A program made the position numbers and the translations under genes. From an uncultured Eubacteriales bacterium (lineage in GTDB: Bacteria; Bacillota; Clostridia; Peptostreptococcales; Anaerovoracaceae), in contig URWB01000027.1 of the NCBI GenBank assembly GCA_900551415.1, forward strand, positions 1 through 22,695: DNA of 22,695 nt, given 5' to 3'. Shown here piece by piece: positions 6,320 through 13,843 of this stretch (positions are counted from its first letter, which is position 1; the number at the start of each line of letters is the position of its first letter). The notes beneath the pieces are model-generated. The model worked only from the letters and a program-made list of their open reading frames with translations. It searched no databases and had not been told where the DNA came from.

Positions 6320-7897
6320 CTATTTCGACGCCGCTTCCATTCTCCGCAGCGCGAGCGCGATTGTCAATCCCGGAATCACGCGGTTTCCGGTAATCTCCGC
6401 GCCGAGGATTTCATTAATCTTCTTCAGGCGATACTGCACTGTGTTTGTGTGGATGCCCATAAACTCAGAGGTCTTGCCGCTGTTCATGCCCGCGTCCAAC
6501 ACGAAGGTTTCCAGGGTTTCCAAAAGCTGCCTGGACTTGTTGTCCCCCTCCTTGCGAAACGGCTCCAAAAGATCCATATAGTTCTTTTTCAGATAGCCGC
6601 CCTGCACTTGAATATTGATGCAGTTGCTGACCAGCGTCAGTTCATATTTGGTGAACACCCGCTTGTACGGGAAAATGCTTCCTACAAACGCCCAGGTTTC
6701 GCCAATCAGACGGAATCCGTCTCCTGCACCCTCGATGCCGTCGATGCCGGTCACATGGAAAATGCGGACCGTCTTGTTTTCCTTGAGCGCGTCGAAGAAT
6801 CTCAGACAAACAGCCTTTTCCTCGTTTTCCTCCTGATCAGCCAGCTTCGCCCCCTTGAGCAGCAGCGCGTAGCTTTCGTTTTCCTCGCTGATCTTGATGA
6901 TGTCCAAAAGGCCCTCGCTGACAAACCGATGAATCACTTCCTCCGCATGGTTATCCTCAATACCTTTGGCATAAAAGACCGAAAGAATGTCGGTTAATTT
7001 CACGCCTGCTTCCTCGCGGATCGAATACGCCAGACTCTTGTTGCCGCGCATCAGCGCCTTGACAAGCTCTGCCTTCGCGTCACGCTCCGGCGTGTACTTC
7101 CACATGCCCATCGCCAGCTCGATGATCTCGGCCAGCTTGGTCATTTCGCCGGACGAATAATTGTCGTCGTTATCGACAATGAACAGATAGTATTTTTCGT
7201 TATTGATGTGTACCAGGCCCCAGTAGGTCAGCACCCCGTCGATCTCGATCAGACTGTAGATGTTGCTGAGGTTCAGCGCCGCTTCCTTCCCGCGGCGGAT
7301 CGCCTCGTTGATTGTGGTCTGATGCCGCGTTTCGATCGCGAAGATCGGGTTGAAGTCCTCGCTCAAAAGCACTACCTGAAAGTCGTTGTTGATCGCCGCC
7401 TCACGCAGCGCCTGCTGGAAATTCGCGTGCTTTTCAAAATTCAACAGATGAAAAATCGTGTTGTTGATCAGGCTGTTCTTAAAATTATTGCCATAAAGCA
7501 CGTGTTCCATGACCTCCGCGATGATCTGCGAATAGTCCATGTTTTCTCCATCGACCATGATGATCAACGGCAGACCGGCCTCATCAGCTGCGCGCGTCAC
7601 TGCCTTGTCAACAGGCTGCGTGGTCTGCTCCCTGCGAAAAACCACCAGCGCGGCGACACCTGCCTTTGCCAGTTCGCGAATTGTTTCCTGCTGCTGTTTC
7701 ACGTCATGTTTCATGCCCGCGAACGAAGTCAGCACCATATTGCCGCTGCTGCCGCTGCACTTGACCGCTTCCTCCGCCGTTGCCGCGTCCATGACCGAAA
7801 CCGCTTTTACCCGGCGATCCATGTGCTTTTCTCCTGCAACGACAATGCACTTGCGGAAAGCTTCCAGCTGTAGACAATCCTTAACGCTTACCTTCAT
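6320..7897 (-). CDS. PucR-family transcriptional regulator
   Basis: The 525-residue protein has the PucR layout. An N-terminal PucR domain starts VKDCLQLEAF and contains the short VVAG motif (about 3-125). A long middle GGDEF-like region follows. The C-terminal PucR helix-turn-helix (about 458-525) reads GIHTNTVQYRLKKINEILG. Members usually activate catabolic genes for purines, amino acids or related nitrogen sources; the target here is unknown. The ATG at 7897 is chosen because GAGG lies 6 bases upstream and the family N-terminus starts there. This start is inside the ftsH coding end, overlapping it by 17 bases, so translational coupling to ftsH is likely. A terminator follows. Confidence 0.9.
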   Translation of the reverse strand: MKVSVKDCLQLEAFRKCIVVAGEKHMDRRVKAVSVMDAATAEEAVKCSGSSGNMVLTSFAGMKHDVKQQQETIRELAKAGVAALVVFRREQTTQPVDKAVTRAADEAGLPLIIMVDGENMDYSQIIAEVMEHVLYGNNFKNSLINNTIFHLLNFEKHANFQQALREAAINNDFQVVLLSEDFNPIFAIETRHQTTINEAIRRGKEAALNLSNIYSLIEIDGVLTYWGLVHINNEKYYLFIVDNDDNYSSGEMTKLAEIIELAMGMWKYTPERDAKAELVKALMRGNKSLAYSIREEAGVKLTDILSVFYAKGIEDNHAEEVIHRFVSEGLLDIIKISEENESYALLLKGAKLADQEENEEKAVCLRFFDALKENKTVRIFHVTGIDGIEGAGDGFRLIGETWAFVGSIFPYKRVFTKYELTLVSNCINIQVQGGYLKKNYMDLLEPFRKEGDNKSRQLLETLETFVLDAGMNSGKTSEFMGIHTNTVQYRLKKINEILGAEITGNRVIPGLTIALALRRMEAASK

Positions 7898-10004
7898 GTT
7901 CTTCCTCATCTTCTTTCTGAGGTTCCTCAGCCTGCTGAGAATTTTCCTCTTCAAAATCGCCCTCTGTGCCGTCCGCAGCCTTTTTCTCTGCGACTTTTGC
8001 CTCAGAAGGTTCCTCTTCCTTTAGCTCGTCGTCATCCTGCATGTAATCGACATCATATTTTTTAAGTTCCTCCATGAGACGCGCTTCCTCTTCCTTGCGA
8101 ATCCGCTCCGCCTCCGCGGCTTCTTCCTCGTTGCGTGCCTGCTTCGCCTCGTCAGCCTTGTCAACGCTTTCTTTGAGATCCTCCGCGCTGAGCTTGCCTG
8201 TGTACAAGTTCTCAAACTGCTCGCCGTCGATGGTTTCTACCAAAAGCAGCGCCTTCGCCACACGCTCCAGTGTTTCGTCGTGCTCCATGAGAATCTTTGT
8301 CGCCTGGTCGTAGGCCTCGTCGATAATTCTCTTGATTTCGTCGTCGATTTCCTGTGCCGTATGCTCGGAGTAGTTCTTGTGCGCCGTAAAGTCGTTCCCC
8401 AAGAAAACCTCTTCGTCCCCACCGTAGTTGACCGCGCCGAGTTTTTCGCTGAAGCCGTACTTTGTCACCATTTCACGCGCGATCGCGGTTGCCTGCTTGA
8501 TATCGCCGGACGCGCCGATGGAGATATCATCCAGCTTCAGTTTCTCCGCGACACGACCGCCCATGCACGAAACGATGTGATTGTACATCGAGCCCTTGGT
8601 GTCGAACATCTTGTCGTCCTCCGGCAGATACATCGTGTATCCGCCTGCACGGCCTCTCGGAATGATGGTAACCTCGTGGATCGGCATATGTTTCGGCAGT
8701 GACCGCGCGACAATCGCGTGACCTGCTTCGTGATAAGCTGTCAGCTTCTTTTCCTCCTCGGAAACGACCTTGGACTTCTTCGCCGGACCCATCTGCACCT
8801 TGCGGATGGCTTCTTCGATTTCCTCCATACGGATGAACCTGCCGTTTCTGCGCGCCGTAATCAGCGCCGCCTCATTGAGGATATTTTCGAGATCTGCCGG
8901 CGTGGAACCCATGGTTCTTCTGGCCAGCACCTTCGGTGTAACGTCATCTGCCAGCGGTTTATTTTTGGCGTGTACCTTGATGATCTGTTCTCTGCCCTTG
9001 ACATCCGGCAGCCCGATCACAATCTGTCTGTCAAATCTGCCCGGTCTGAGCAGCGCCGGATCCAGTACGTCCGGACGGTTGGTAGCCGCCAGAATGATGA
9101 TGCCGGAATTCTCCGCGAAGCCGTCCATCTCGACCAAAAGCTGGTTGAGTGTCTGCTCTCTTTCGTCATGGCCGCCGCCGATGCCTGCGCCACGCTTGCG
9201 TCCGACCGCGTCGATTTCATCGATAAAGACGATACAAGGCGCGTTTTTTTTGGCTTGATCAAACAGATCTCTGACTCTGGACGCGCCGACACCGACGAAC
9301 ATTTCCACGAAGTCGGAGCCGCTGATCGTAAAGAACGGTACGCCCGCTTCTCCTGCCGTCGCCTTGGAGATGTAGGTTTTTCCTGTTCCCGGAGGTCCGA
9401 CAAGCAGAATGCCCTTCGGAATTCTCGCGCCGAGATCCTTGTATTTTTTCGGTGCTTTGAGGAAATCCACGACCTCCTCAAGCTCCTGCTTTTCTTCTTC
9501 CAATCCCGCGACGTCTTCAAAGGTCACCTTCTTGTCGCCGCCCTTAACCATCTTGGCGCGCGATTTGCCGAACTGGAACGCCTTGCCGTTGCCGCCCTGA
9601 TTCATCATAATGTAGAACAGGAAGACCAGCGCGCCGATCATCAGAAGATTCGGCAGGAGGTTCCAGAGGAAGGAGCCGGTATCCGGCTTCGGACTGGAAA
9701 ACTCCTTCAGCGTGCCATTCTGCATCTGACTAAACAGGTAGGTTTCCTCCAGCCAGTTGATCTCCAGTACAGACGGCGCGTAAGCGTAGTAGTAGGTATC
9801 TTTGTCAAGTTGTCCTGTCAGGGTCGTGTTTTCAATCTGTACCGCTTCGAATTTTTCCTGCTCGACCATCTGCGCGAACTTGGAAAACGATACTTCCTTT
9901 ACGGTTTTTTGGTCGGAGTCAAGGCCCTTGTAGAACATGGCCACCATGAGTACGACCAAAAACAAAATCAAATAGACACTGATGTTTTTTGCGAATTTTT
10001 TCAA
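7881..10004 (-). CDS. ftsH: ATP-dependent zinc metalloprotease FtsH
   Basis: This 707-residue membrane AAA+ protease is complete. It has a first transmembrane helix (about 9-24), an extracytoplasmic loop, a second helix (about 114-134), Walker A GPPGTGKT (203-210), Walker B IVFIDE (258-263), the pore motif MFVGVG, and the second region of homology ending RPGRFDRQ. The zinc site is HEAGH (425-429) with Asp501 in GASGDIKQAT. It degrades misfolded and regulatory membrane or cytosolic proteins. The start codon is TTG (10004-10002) with AAAGGGG 6 bases upstream. The tail beyond about 620 is an extended, highly acidic Glu/Asp-rich segment, longer than the typical short tail. Its own promoter lies at 10088-10116. 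It overlaps pucR downstream. Confidence 0.97.
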   Translation of the reverse strand: MKKFAKNISVYLILFLVVLMVAMFYKGLDSDQKTVKEVSFSKFAQMVEQEKFEAVQIENTTLTGQLDKDTYYYAYAPSVLEINWLEETYLFSQMQNGTLKEFSSPKPDTGSFLWNLLPNLLMIGALVFLFYIMMNQGGNGKAFQFGKSRAKMVKGGDKKVTFEDVAGLEEEKQELEEVVDFLKAPKKYKDLGARIPKGILLVGPPGTGKTYISKATAGEAGVPFFTISGSDFVEMFVGVGASRVRDLFDQAKKNAPCIVFIDEIDAVGRKRGAGIGGGHDEREQTLNQLLVEMDGFAENSGIIILAATNRPDVLDPALLRPGRFDRQIVIGLPDVKGREQIIKVHAKNKPLADDVTPKVLARRTMGSTPADLENILNEAALITARRNGRFIRMEEIEEAIRKVQMGPAKKSKVVSEEEKKLTAYHEAGHAIVARSLPKHMPIHEVTIIPRGRAGGYTMYLPEDDKMFDTKGSMYNHIVSCMGGRVAEKLKLDDISIGASGDIKQATAIAREMVTKYGFSEKLGAVNYGGDEEVFLGNDFTAHKNYSEHTAQEIDDEIKRIIDEAYDQATKILMEHDETLERVAKALLLVETIDGEQFENLYTGKLSAEDLKESVDKADEAKQARNEEEAAEAERIRKEEEARLMEELKKYDVDYMQDDDELKEEEPSEAKVAEKKAADGTEGDFEEENSQQAEEPQKEDEEEHEGKR

Positions 10005-10087
10005 TTGTTTCCCCTTTCAAATTTATCTATTTCTAATTTTTGGTATTTTCTTGTTTTTCGCAGCACTTTTACAGGTGCACTTTTTGT

Positions 10088-10116
10088 ATTTTATCACAAA
10101 ATGTTTGAAATTTCAA
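10088..10116 (-). promoter_or_regulatory. Internal promoter of ftsH-pucR
   Basis: On the minus strand TTGAAA (10116-10111) and TAAAAT (10093-10088) are separated by 17 bases. The boxes overlap the last codons and stop of tilS. ftsH can therefore be transcribed apart from spoIIE-tilS. Confidence 0.65.
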
Positions 10117-12169
10117 GGATTATTATTGTTTCTTCCTGCTTTCCGTCTACTTTTGCCTCCGCGCTGAATCTGCCTTTTTGCCGTAAAACCGGCGTCTCAA
10201 AAATCGGTGACGGCAAAATCCACAGAACGTGGCTGCCGCAGGCCAAAAGCAGGATTTCATCCCGCTGGTTTTTAGGTATCTTACTGTCTACAAAAAAGTC
10301 CTGCAGCTTTTTCCGTCCGCCCCGAATCGGCAGATAATCGGCGTCCCTGCGCGTCCGAAGCTCCATGCGCGCGCCCGCGGGCAGCGCCGCCGCGCGAAAC
10401 GCGCCATGCGGACCGATCCGACCCTCCGCGAGCAGCCTGTGGTACATCGCCGTCTTCGTCCGCCAAAGCCGGAAACGCCGCCCCGCCGCCTCAATCTTCA
10501 TAACTGCCACGTCCGCGGCACCATCGGCAGCAAACTGCACGCAAGGCGATGCAAGCGGCTCGCCATCTGCGCCACCAGCGGCAATAAGCTGCGCGCAAGG
10601 CGATGCAAACTGCGCGCCATCCGCGGTGTCATCGGCAATAAGCTGCGCGTTGACCACGCCGCGCGCTCTGTCTTTCTCAACTTGCGTATGATTCACGCCC
10701 TTCGCGTGGCTGGCGCCAATCTCCATATCTGTCGTGCCGCTTTGCCCACTGTCTTTCTTCCTCGCGCGATAAAATTTCATTCGCCCATAAACCCGCGCAG
10801 CGCGGAATCCATCCGCTAATTCCGTTCTTGCGGAAGGGCTTGCCGCATACAGGATATGATCGATTGCTTCTGCCTGCGCGCTGCTAAAGTTTTCCGTCAT
10901 GCCAACCTCGCGCAGCGCTCTTTGATACACCCGCGTCCGGATTGCTGCATGCAGAGCGCGTAATGTTTCACAGTCAAGATAAACCACCTTTGGCTTCTGC
11001 GCACAGGCTTCGACTGCCTCATCTGTGCCAACATCTGCCGCCAAAACTGCGGCACTGCAAGCAGGTTCCTCAGCCAAATTGTCAGGAATGCAGCATGCCC
11101 TGTTTTCCTGCTTGGGCAGCGTCGCCGCCCGCTCTCCTGCGGCGCGCGCCCTCGCCTCTTCAAAGGTGCGCGCCGCGGTTTCCTGCAGGTACGCCTTATC
11201 ACTCTGCGCGATACGCCCCAGCCGATTTAATGCGGTGATGATATTTTCGTTGTAACGCGTCGCCAGATACGGCAGCAGTTCCAATCGAATCTGATTGCGG
11301 GTATAGATCGGCTCCGCATTCGTCTGATCAATGCAAGCCGTCATGCCTCTTTCCGACAGATACTGCTCAATCTCTGCTCTTTGCGTTTCCAGGAGCGGCC
11401 GCACCACTGCGATCCGCGCGATTGCCGTTTTGACCGGCTCTGCTGCGCGCCGCGCGTCATCGCACGGACACAATTCCTCCCGCATACCGGTTTCTTTTCC
11501 TTCATTCGCGCTGTGCTGTGCCTGTTCCTGCGTATATGCTCCGCGCGCCTCTTCACTCACCTCGGCAGCAGCTTGACCACAAAGTTGATCCGTCCGCTGC
11601 CTGTTTTGTCCGCGTGCCTCTTCACTCACCTCGGCAGCGTCATATCGCACCGTTTCGTATCGTTTTTTTGCGATACCTGCTAACCCGTCTGTTCCCGTTC
11701 CCCGCAAAATCCGAAACAAGATCGTTTCCGCCTGATCGTTCGCATTCTGCGCGATTGCGATCGCAACATTCTGCGCGGCAATTCCCCGCCGCAGCAGTTC
11801 TGCCGCCACGATGCCGAACGCCTCATATCGTGCCTTGCGGCCTGCCTCCTCGGAAGTCAGGTTTTTCTCCGCCGCGATTCGCGCGCAGTCATAAACAAAA
11901 CTTCTGCACGGCCAGCCTCGTTCCACGCACAGCGCCTCGGTAAACGCCTGATCAGCCTCTGCTGCCCCCGGCCGAAACTGATGATTGACATGCACCGGAT
12001 ATAGCTGCAGCCGCATATCGTCCGCCAGTCTGCAGAGCAGGTCAAAAAGACACACAGAATCCGGTCCTCCCGAAAGACCGATGATCACATGCATCCCCTC
12101 ATGTAAAAGTTCTTCGTTTTGTATCAGTGCCTTCACATTGTGGAAGGTTCTTGCCGCGTTTGTTGTCAT
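10094..12169 (-). CDS. tilS: tRNA(Ile)-lysidine synthetase, enlarged by repeat-bearing insertions
   Basis: TilS converts C34 of the AUA-reading tRNA-Ile to lysidine. The N-terminal PP-loop SGGPDS (33-38), VHVNHQFRPG (59-68), RPLL (257-260) and TRNQIRLELLP (290-300) are all present. So is the C-terminal domain with GGRKKLQDFFVDSKIP (617-632). Length is 691 residues against about 430-470 for the family. Three Ala/Glu/Gly/Cys-rich stretches carry the excess: about 168-250 (AEVSEEARG twice, 23 residues apart), about 340-393, and about 471-556 (18-residue repeat AQLIA...ADG...ASPC). All are in frame and the flanking catalytic motifs are intact, so the gene is probably functional. The ATG at 12169 has AAGGTG 8 bases upstream. 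Confidence 0.93.
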   Translation of the reverse strand: MTTNAARTFHNVKALIQNEELLHEGMHVIIGLSGGPDSVCLFDLLCRLADDMRLQLYPVHVNHQFRPGAAEADQAFTEALCVERGWPCRSFVYDCARIAAEKNLTSEEAGRKARYEAFGIVAAELLRRGIAAQNVAIAIAQNANDQAETILFRILRGTGTDGLAGIAKKRYETVRYDAAEVSEEARGQNRQRTDQLCGQAAAEVSEEARGAYTQEQAQHSANEGKETGMREELCPCDDARRAAEPVKTAIARIAVVRPLLETQRAEIEQYLSERGMTACIDQTNAEPIYTRNQIRLELLPYLATRYNENIITALNRLGRIAQSDKAYLQETAARTFEEARARAAGERAATLPKQENRACCIPDNLAEEPACSAAVLAADVGTDEAVEACAQKPKVVYLDCETLRALHAAIRTRVYQRALREVGMTENFSSAQAEAIDHILYAASPSARTELADGFRAARVYGRMKFYRARKKDSGQSGTTDMEIGASHAKGVNHTQVEKDRARGVVNAQLIADDTADGAQFASPCAQLIAAGGADGEPLASPCVQFAADGAADVAVMKIEAAGRRFRLWRTKTAMYHRLLAEGRIGPHGAFRAAALPAGARMELRTRRDADYLPIRGGRKKLQDFFVDSKIPKNQRDEILLLACGSHVLWILPSPIFETPVLRQKGRFSAEAKVDGKQEETIIILEISNIL
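10510..10649 (-). repeat. 54-bp in-frame tandem repeat inside tilS
   Basis: About 2.6 units with a 54-bp period are present. CGGCAATAAGCTGCGCG at 10579-10595 recurs at 10633-10649, and a diverged copy lies at 10525-10541. GCAAGGCGATGCAA occurs at 10541-10554 and 10595-10608. It encodes 18-residue repeats in a loop that is absent from normal-length TilS. Confidence 0.85.
11547..11638 (-). repeat. Exact 23-bp direct repeat, 69-bp period, inside tilS
   Basis: The 23 bases at 11547-11569 recur exactly at 11616-11638, a shift of 69 bases (23 codons). The repeat encodes AEVSEEARG twice. It lies within the first TilS insertion. Confidence 0.88.
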
Positions 12170-12238
12170 GATATGCGCACCTTGTTTTTTCTTTATTCTA
12201 GCATAAATTCCGCCACATTTCATCTTTTTGTGCAAAGT

Positions 12239-12991
12239 TTATCGGGTGCTTTCTACCAGTGCTACAAGAACGGTCAAATCGTCATTTTCACGACAGCCGT
12301 ACCGTTGCTGCGCCTCCGCAAGGATCTGTTGTGCCAGGCGACGCGGCGCAAGATTTTGCTGCGCCGCTCCTTCTCTGCTTTGCGGTACCACATGAGCAAG
12401 AATTTCCTGCAGCCACTGAGCCTCATCGTCATCCTTGTCTGCCTCCGTAATTCCGTCCGATACCATAACGATAATATCTCCCAAAGCAAGCGTCGCTGAC
12501 CGATGCGTCAACTTGAAAGTCGGAATGATCCCGATCGGCAGCGCCGCCTGATCGATTCGCCGCACATGGGAGCCGCGTATCAAAAACGATGACGCGGCTC
12601 CCATCTTATAGAATTTGGCCTGCCCCCGCGCCCAATCCAGCAGCGCCAGATCCATAGTCGCAAAACTGTCCGGCTTAATCATAAAACAATTCACATCCTT
12701 GATTGCCCGCGCCGGACTCATTCCTTTTTTTAAGTTACCGCGCAGTCTGCGCACCAAGCGCCTGCTTTCTGCCGCAGCCGGCGCGCCCTTACCCATGCCA
12801 TCCGACAAAATCAACGCGAACCGCCCGTCCGGCAGCTCGCAGGACATCGCCTGATCCCCGCTGATCTCCTGCGCGGCCGCCGTCGCGTAACCAATTCGTA
12901 CCCGCAGACGCTTTGAAGTCATCGTTTCACGCACCTCATCCTCCGCGCTTAACGCCATGTTCGGCTTGCCTTCCATTTTTTTCACCGTCAT
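12239..12991 (-). CDS. SpoIIE-type PP2C phosphatase, catalytic domain only
   Basis: The 250-residue protein matches the C-terminal phosphatase domain of SpoIIE. SGDQ with Asp46, LSDGMGKG with Asp64, MVSDGITE with Asp179 and ENDDLTVLV (235-243) supply the metal-binding acids. In spore formers SpoIIE dephosphorylates SpoIIAA to activate sigma-F and is anchored by about ten membrane helices; none of that is present here. The ATG at 12991 has GGGGGA 6 bases upstream. The region further upstream is repetitive and shows no membrane-domain remnant. The gene sits 69 bases before tilS, in the usual Firmicutes order. It may be a relict from a non-sporulating lineage or a repurposed RsbU-like soluble phosphatase. 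I did not assign spoIIE as symbol for that reason. Confidence 0.88.
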   Translation of the reverse strand: MTVKKMEGKPNMALSAEDEVRETMTSKRLRVRIGYATAAAQEISGDQAMSCELPDGRFALILSDGMGKGAPAAAESRRLVRRLRGNLKKGMSPARAIKDVNCFMIKPDSFATMDLALLDWARGQAKFYKMGAASSFLIRGSHVRRIDQAALPIGIIPTFKLTHRSATLALGDIIVMVSDGITEADKDDDEAQWLQEILAHVVPQSREGAAQQNLAPRRLAQQILAEAQQRYGCRENDDLTVLVALVESTR

Positions 12992-13298
12992 TTCTTTCCC
13001 CCATCGTAACGCCTCTCACGCAAGTCCGCTCACGATGAGCCTTCCTGCGCAGTCCTTCTCACACAATCCTTCCCGTGCAGTCTTTTTTACGATACCCCAG
13101 CTCGCGGCAAACATGCTCTCGCAAGTCTTCTCGCAATACCCCTTCTCGCGATATGCGTCCTCTCGCAAATCTTCGCACAATGAGCCTTCTCGCGGCAAGC
13201 AGGCTCACCGCATTGCTTTTTACCATAGTCTTTCCCGAGCAAGTCAAACAAACCTTGTCTACTCCGCCTCCTGCCCTCTACTCTAGCACAGTTTTCAC
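12992..13298. repeat. Degenerate short repeats upstream of the SpoIIE-type gene
   Basis: Between about 13005 and 13200 the plus strand repeats variants of TCTCGCAA every 15-20 bases or so (for example CTCTCGCAAGTC, TTCTCGCAATAC, TTCTCGCGATAT, CCTCTCGCAAAT). A longer phrase ATGAGCCTTC also appears twice. The reading frames through it are repetitive and unsupported by ribosome binding sites. It is probably a decayed minisatellite. The promoter for the phosphatase gene should be here, but I found no convincing one. Confidence 0.45.
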
Positions 13299-13620
13299 AT
13301 GAAATATGTCGAAACTCACCACTCTCACATCCAAAAAAATCGTTTTTCTTCTTTTACACGCTTCTACACGCTTCCAAATTACCTTCCTCACAGAAAATGT
13401 CCCAAATTCCCTTGTTTTCATCAAAAAGATGTAATGCCCCGTCTTTTTTACTTTCCATTCTTTACAAAACTTCTTTCCCTTTTCATGTTTTTTGTTTTAT
13501 TACATATGTTATCAACGAATTTCTTGTTGTTTTGAACATATTTCACACTTCCAGTAAATTAAAAGCTGCAATTTTTTGGTTCAGCAAGCCTTTTCATTAC
13601 ATCTTTTTGCTGCTTTTTAG
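13299..13620. other. AT-rich non-coding stretch
   Basis: This 320-base segment is clearly more AT-rich than its surroundings. Open frames through it have no ribosome binding site and give low-complexity Phe/Ser/Leu-rich products. I see no gene, RNA or promoter that I can support. Confidence 0.45.
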
Positions 13621-13784
13621 GCAAAAAGCGGCGCGCAGCGTGCGAGAGGGATTCCCGCAGGAAAAAGAGGCGGCGCGCAGCGTGCGAGAGGGATTCCCGC
13701 AGGCAAAAAGCGGCGCGCGGCGTGCGAGAAGGATTCCCGCAGGCAAAAGAGTCAGCGCGCGGCGTGCGAGGAGAGATTCCGCAG
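13621..13784. repeat. Four-unit 40-42 bp tandem repeat (minisatellite)
   Basis: Units are 13621-13660, 13661-13702, 13703-13742 and 13743-13784. All contain a GCGCGC(A/G)GCGTGCGAG core and end in (C)CGCAG. Units 1-3 are nearly identical; unit 4 is diverged. They abut without spacers, so this is not a CRISPR array. All lie in non-coding DNA 3' of tatD. Confidence 0.9.
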
Positions 13785-13792
13785 GATAAGCC

Positions 13793-13825
13793 GACGCCCT
13801 CTGACATAATCTGTCAGAGGGCGTC
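13793..13825. terminator. Perfect 14-bp hairpin, 3' of tatD
   Basis: GACGCCCTCTGACA (13793-13806) pairs perfectly with TGTCAGAGGGCGTC (13812-13825) around a 5-base loop. It lies 18 bases past the tatD stop, so it likely ends the minus-strand lysC-tatD operon. The better T-rich tail (TCTTTTCGTTT) is on the plus-strand side. It may work in both directions. Confidence 0.8.
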
Positions 13826-13843
13826 TCTTTTCGTTTCATTCCA

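Noticed and set aside
13621..13784. CRISPR array
   Set aside because: Units abut with no unique spacers, and no cas genes are in the window.
13299..13789. Plus-strand and minus-strand open frames across the AT-rich and minisatellite region
   Set aside because: No ribosome binding sites, low-complexity products, and multiple frames open only because the repeat unit lacks stops.
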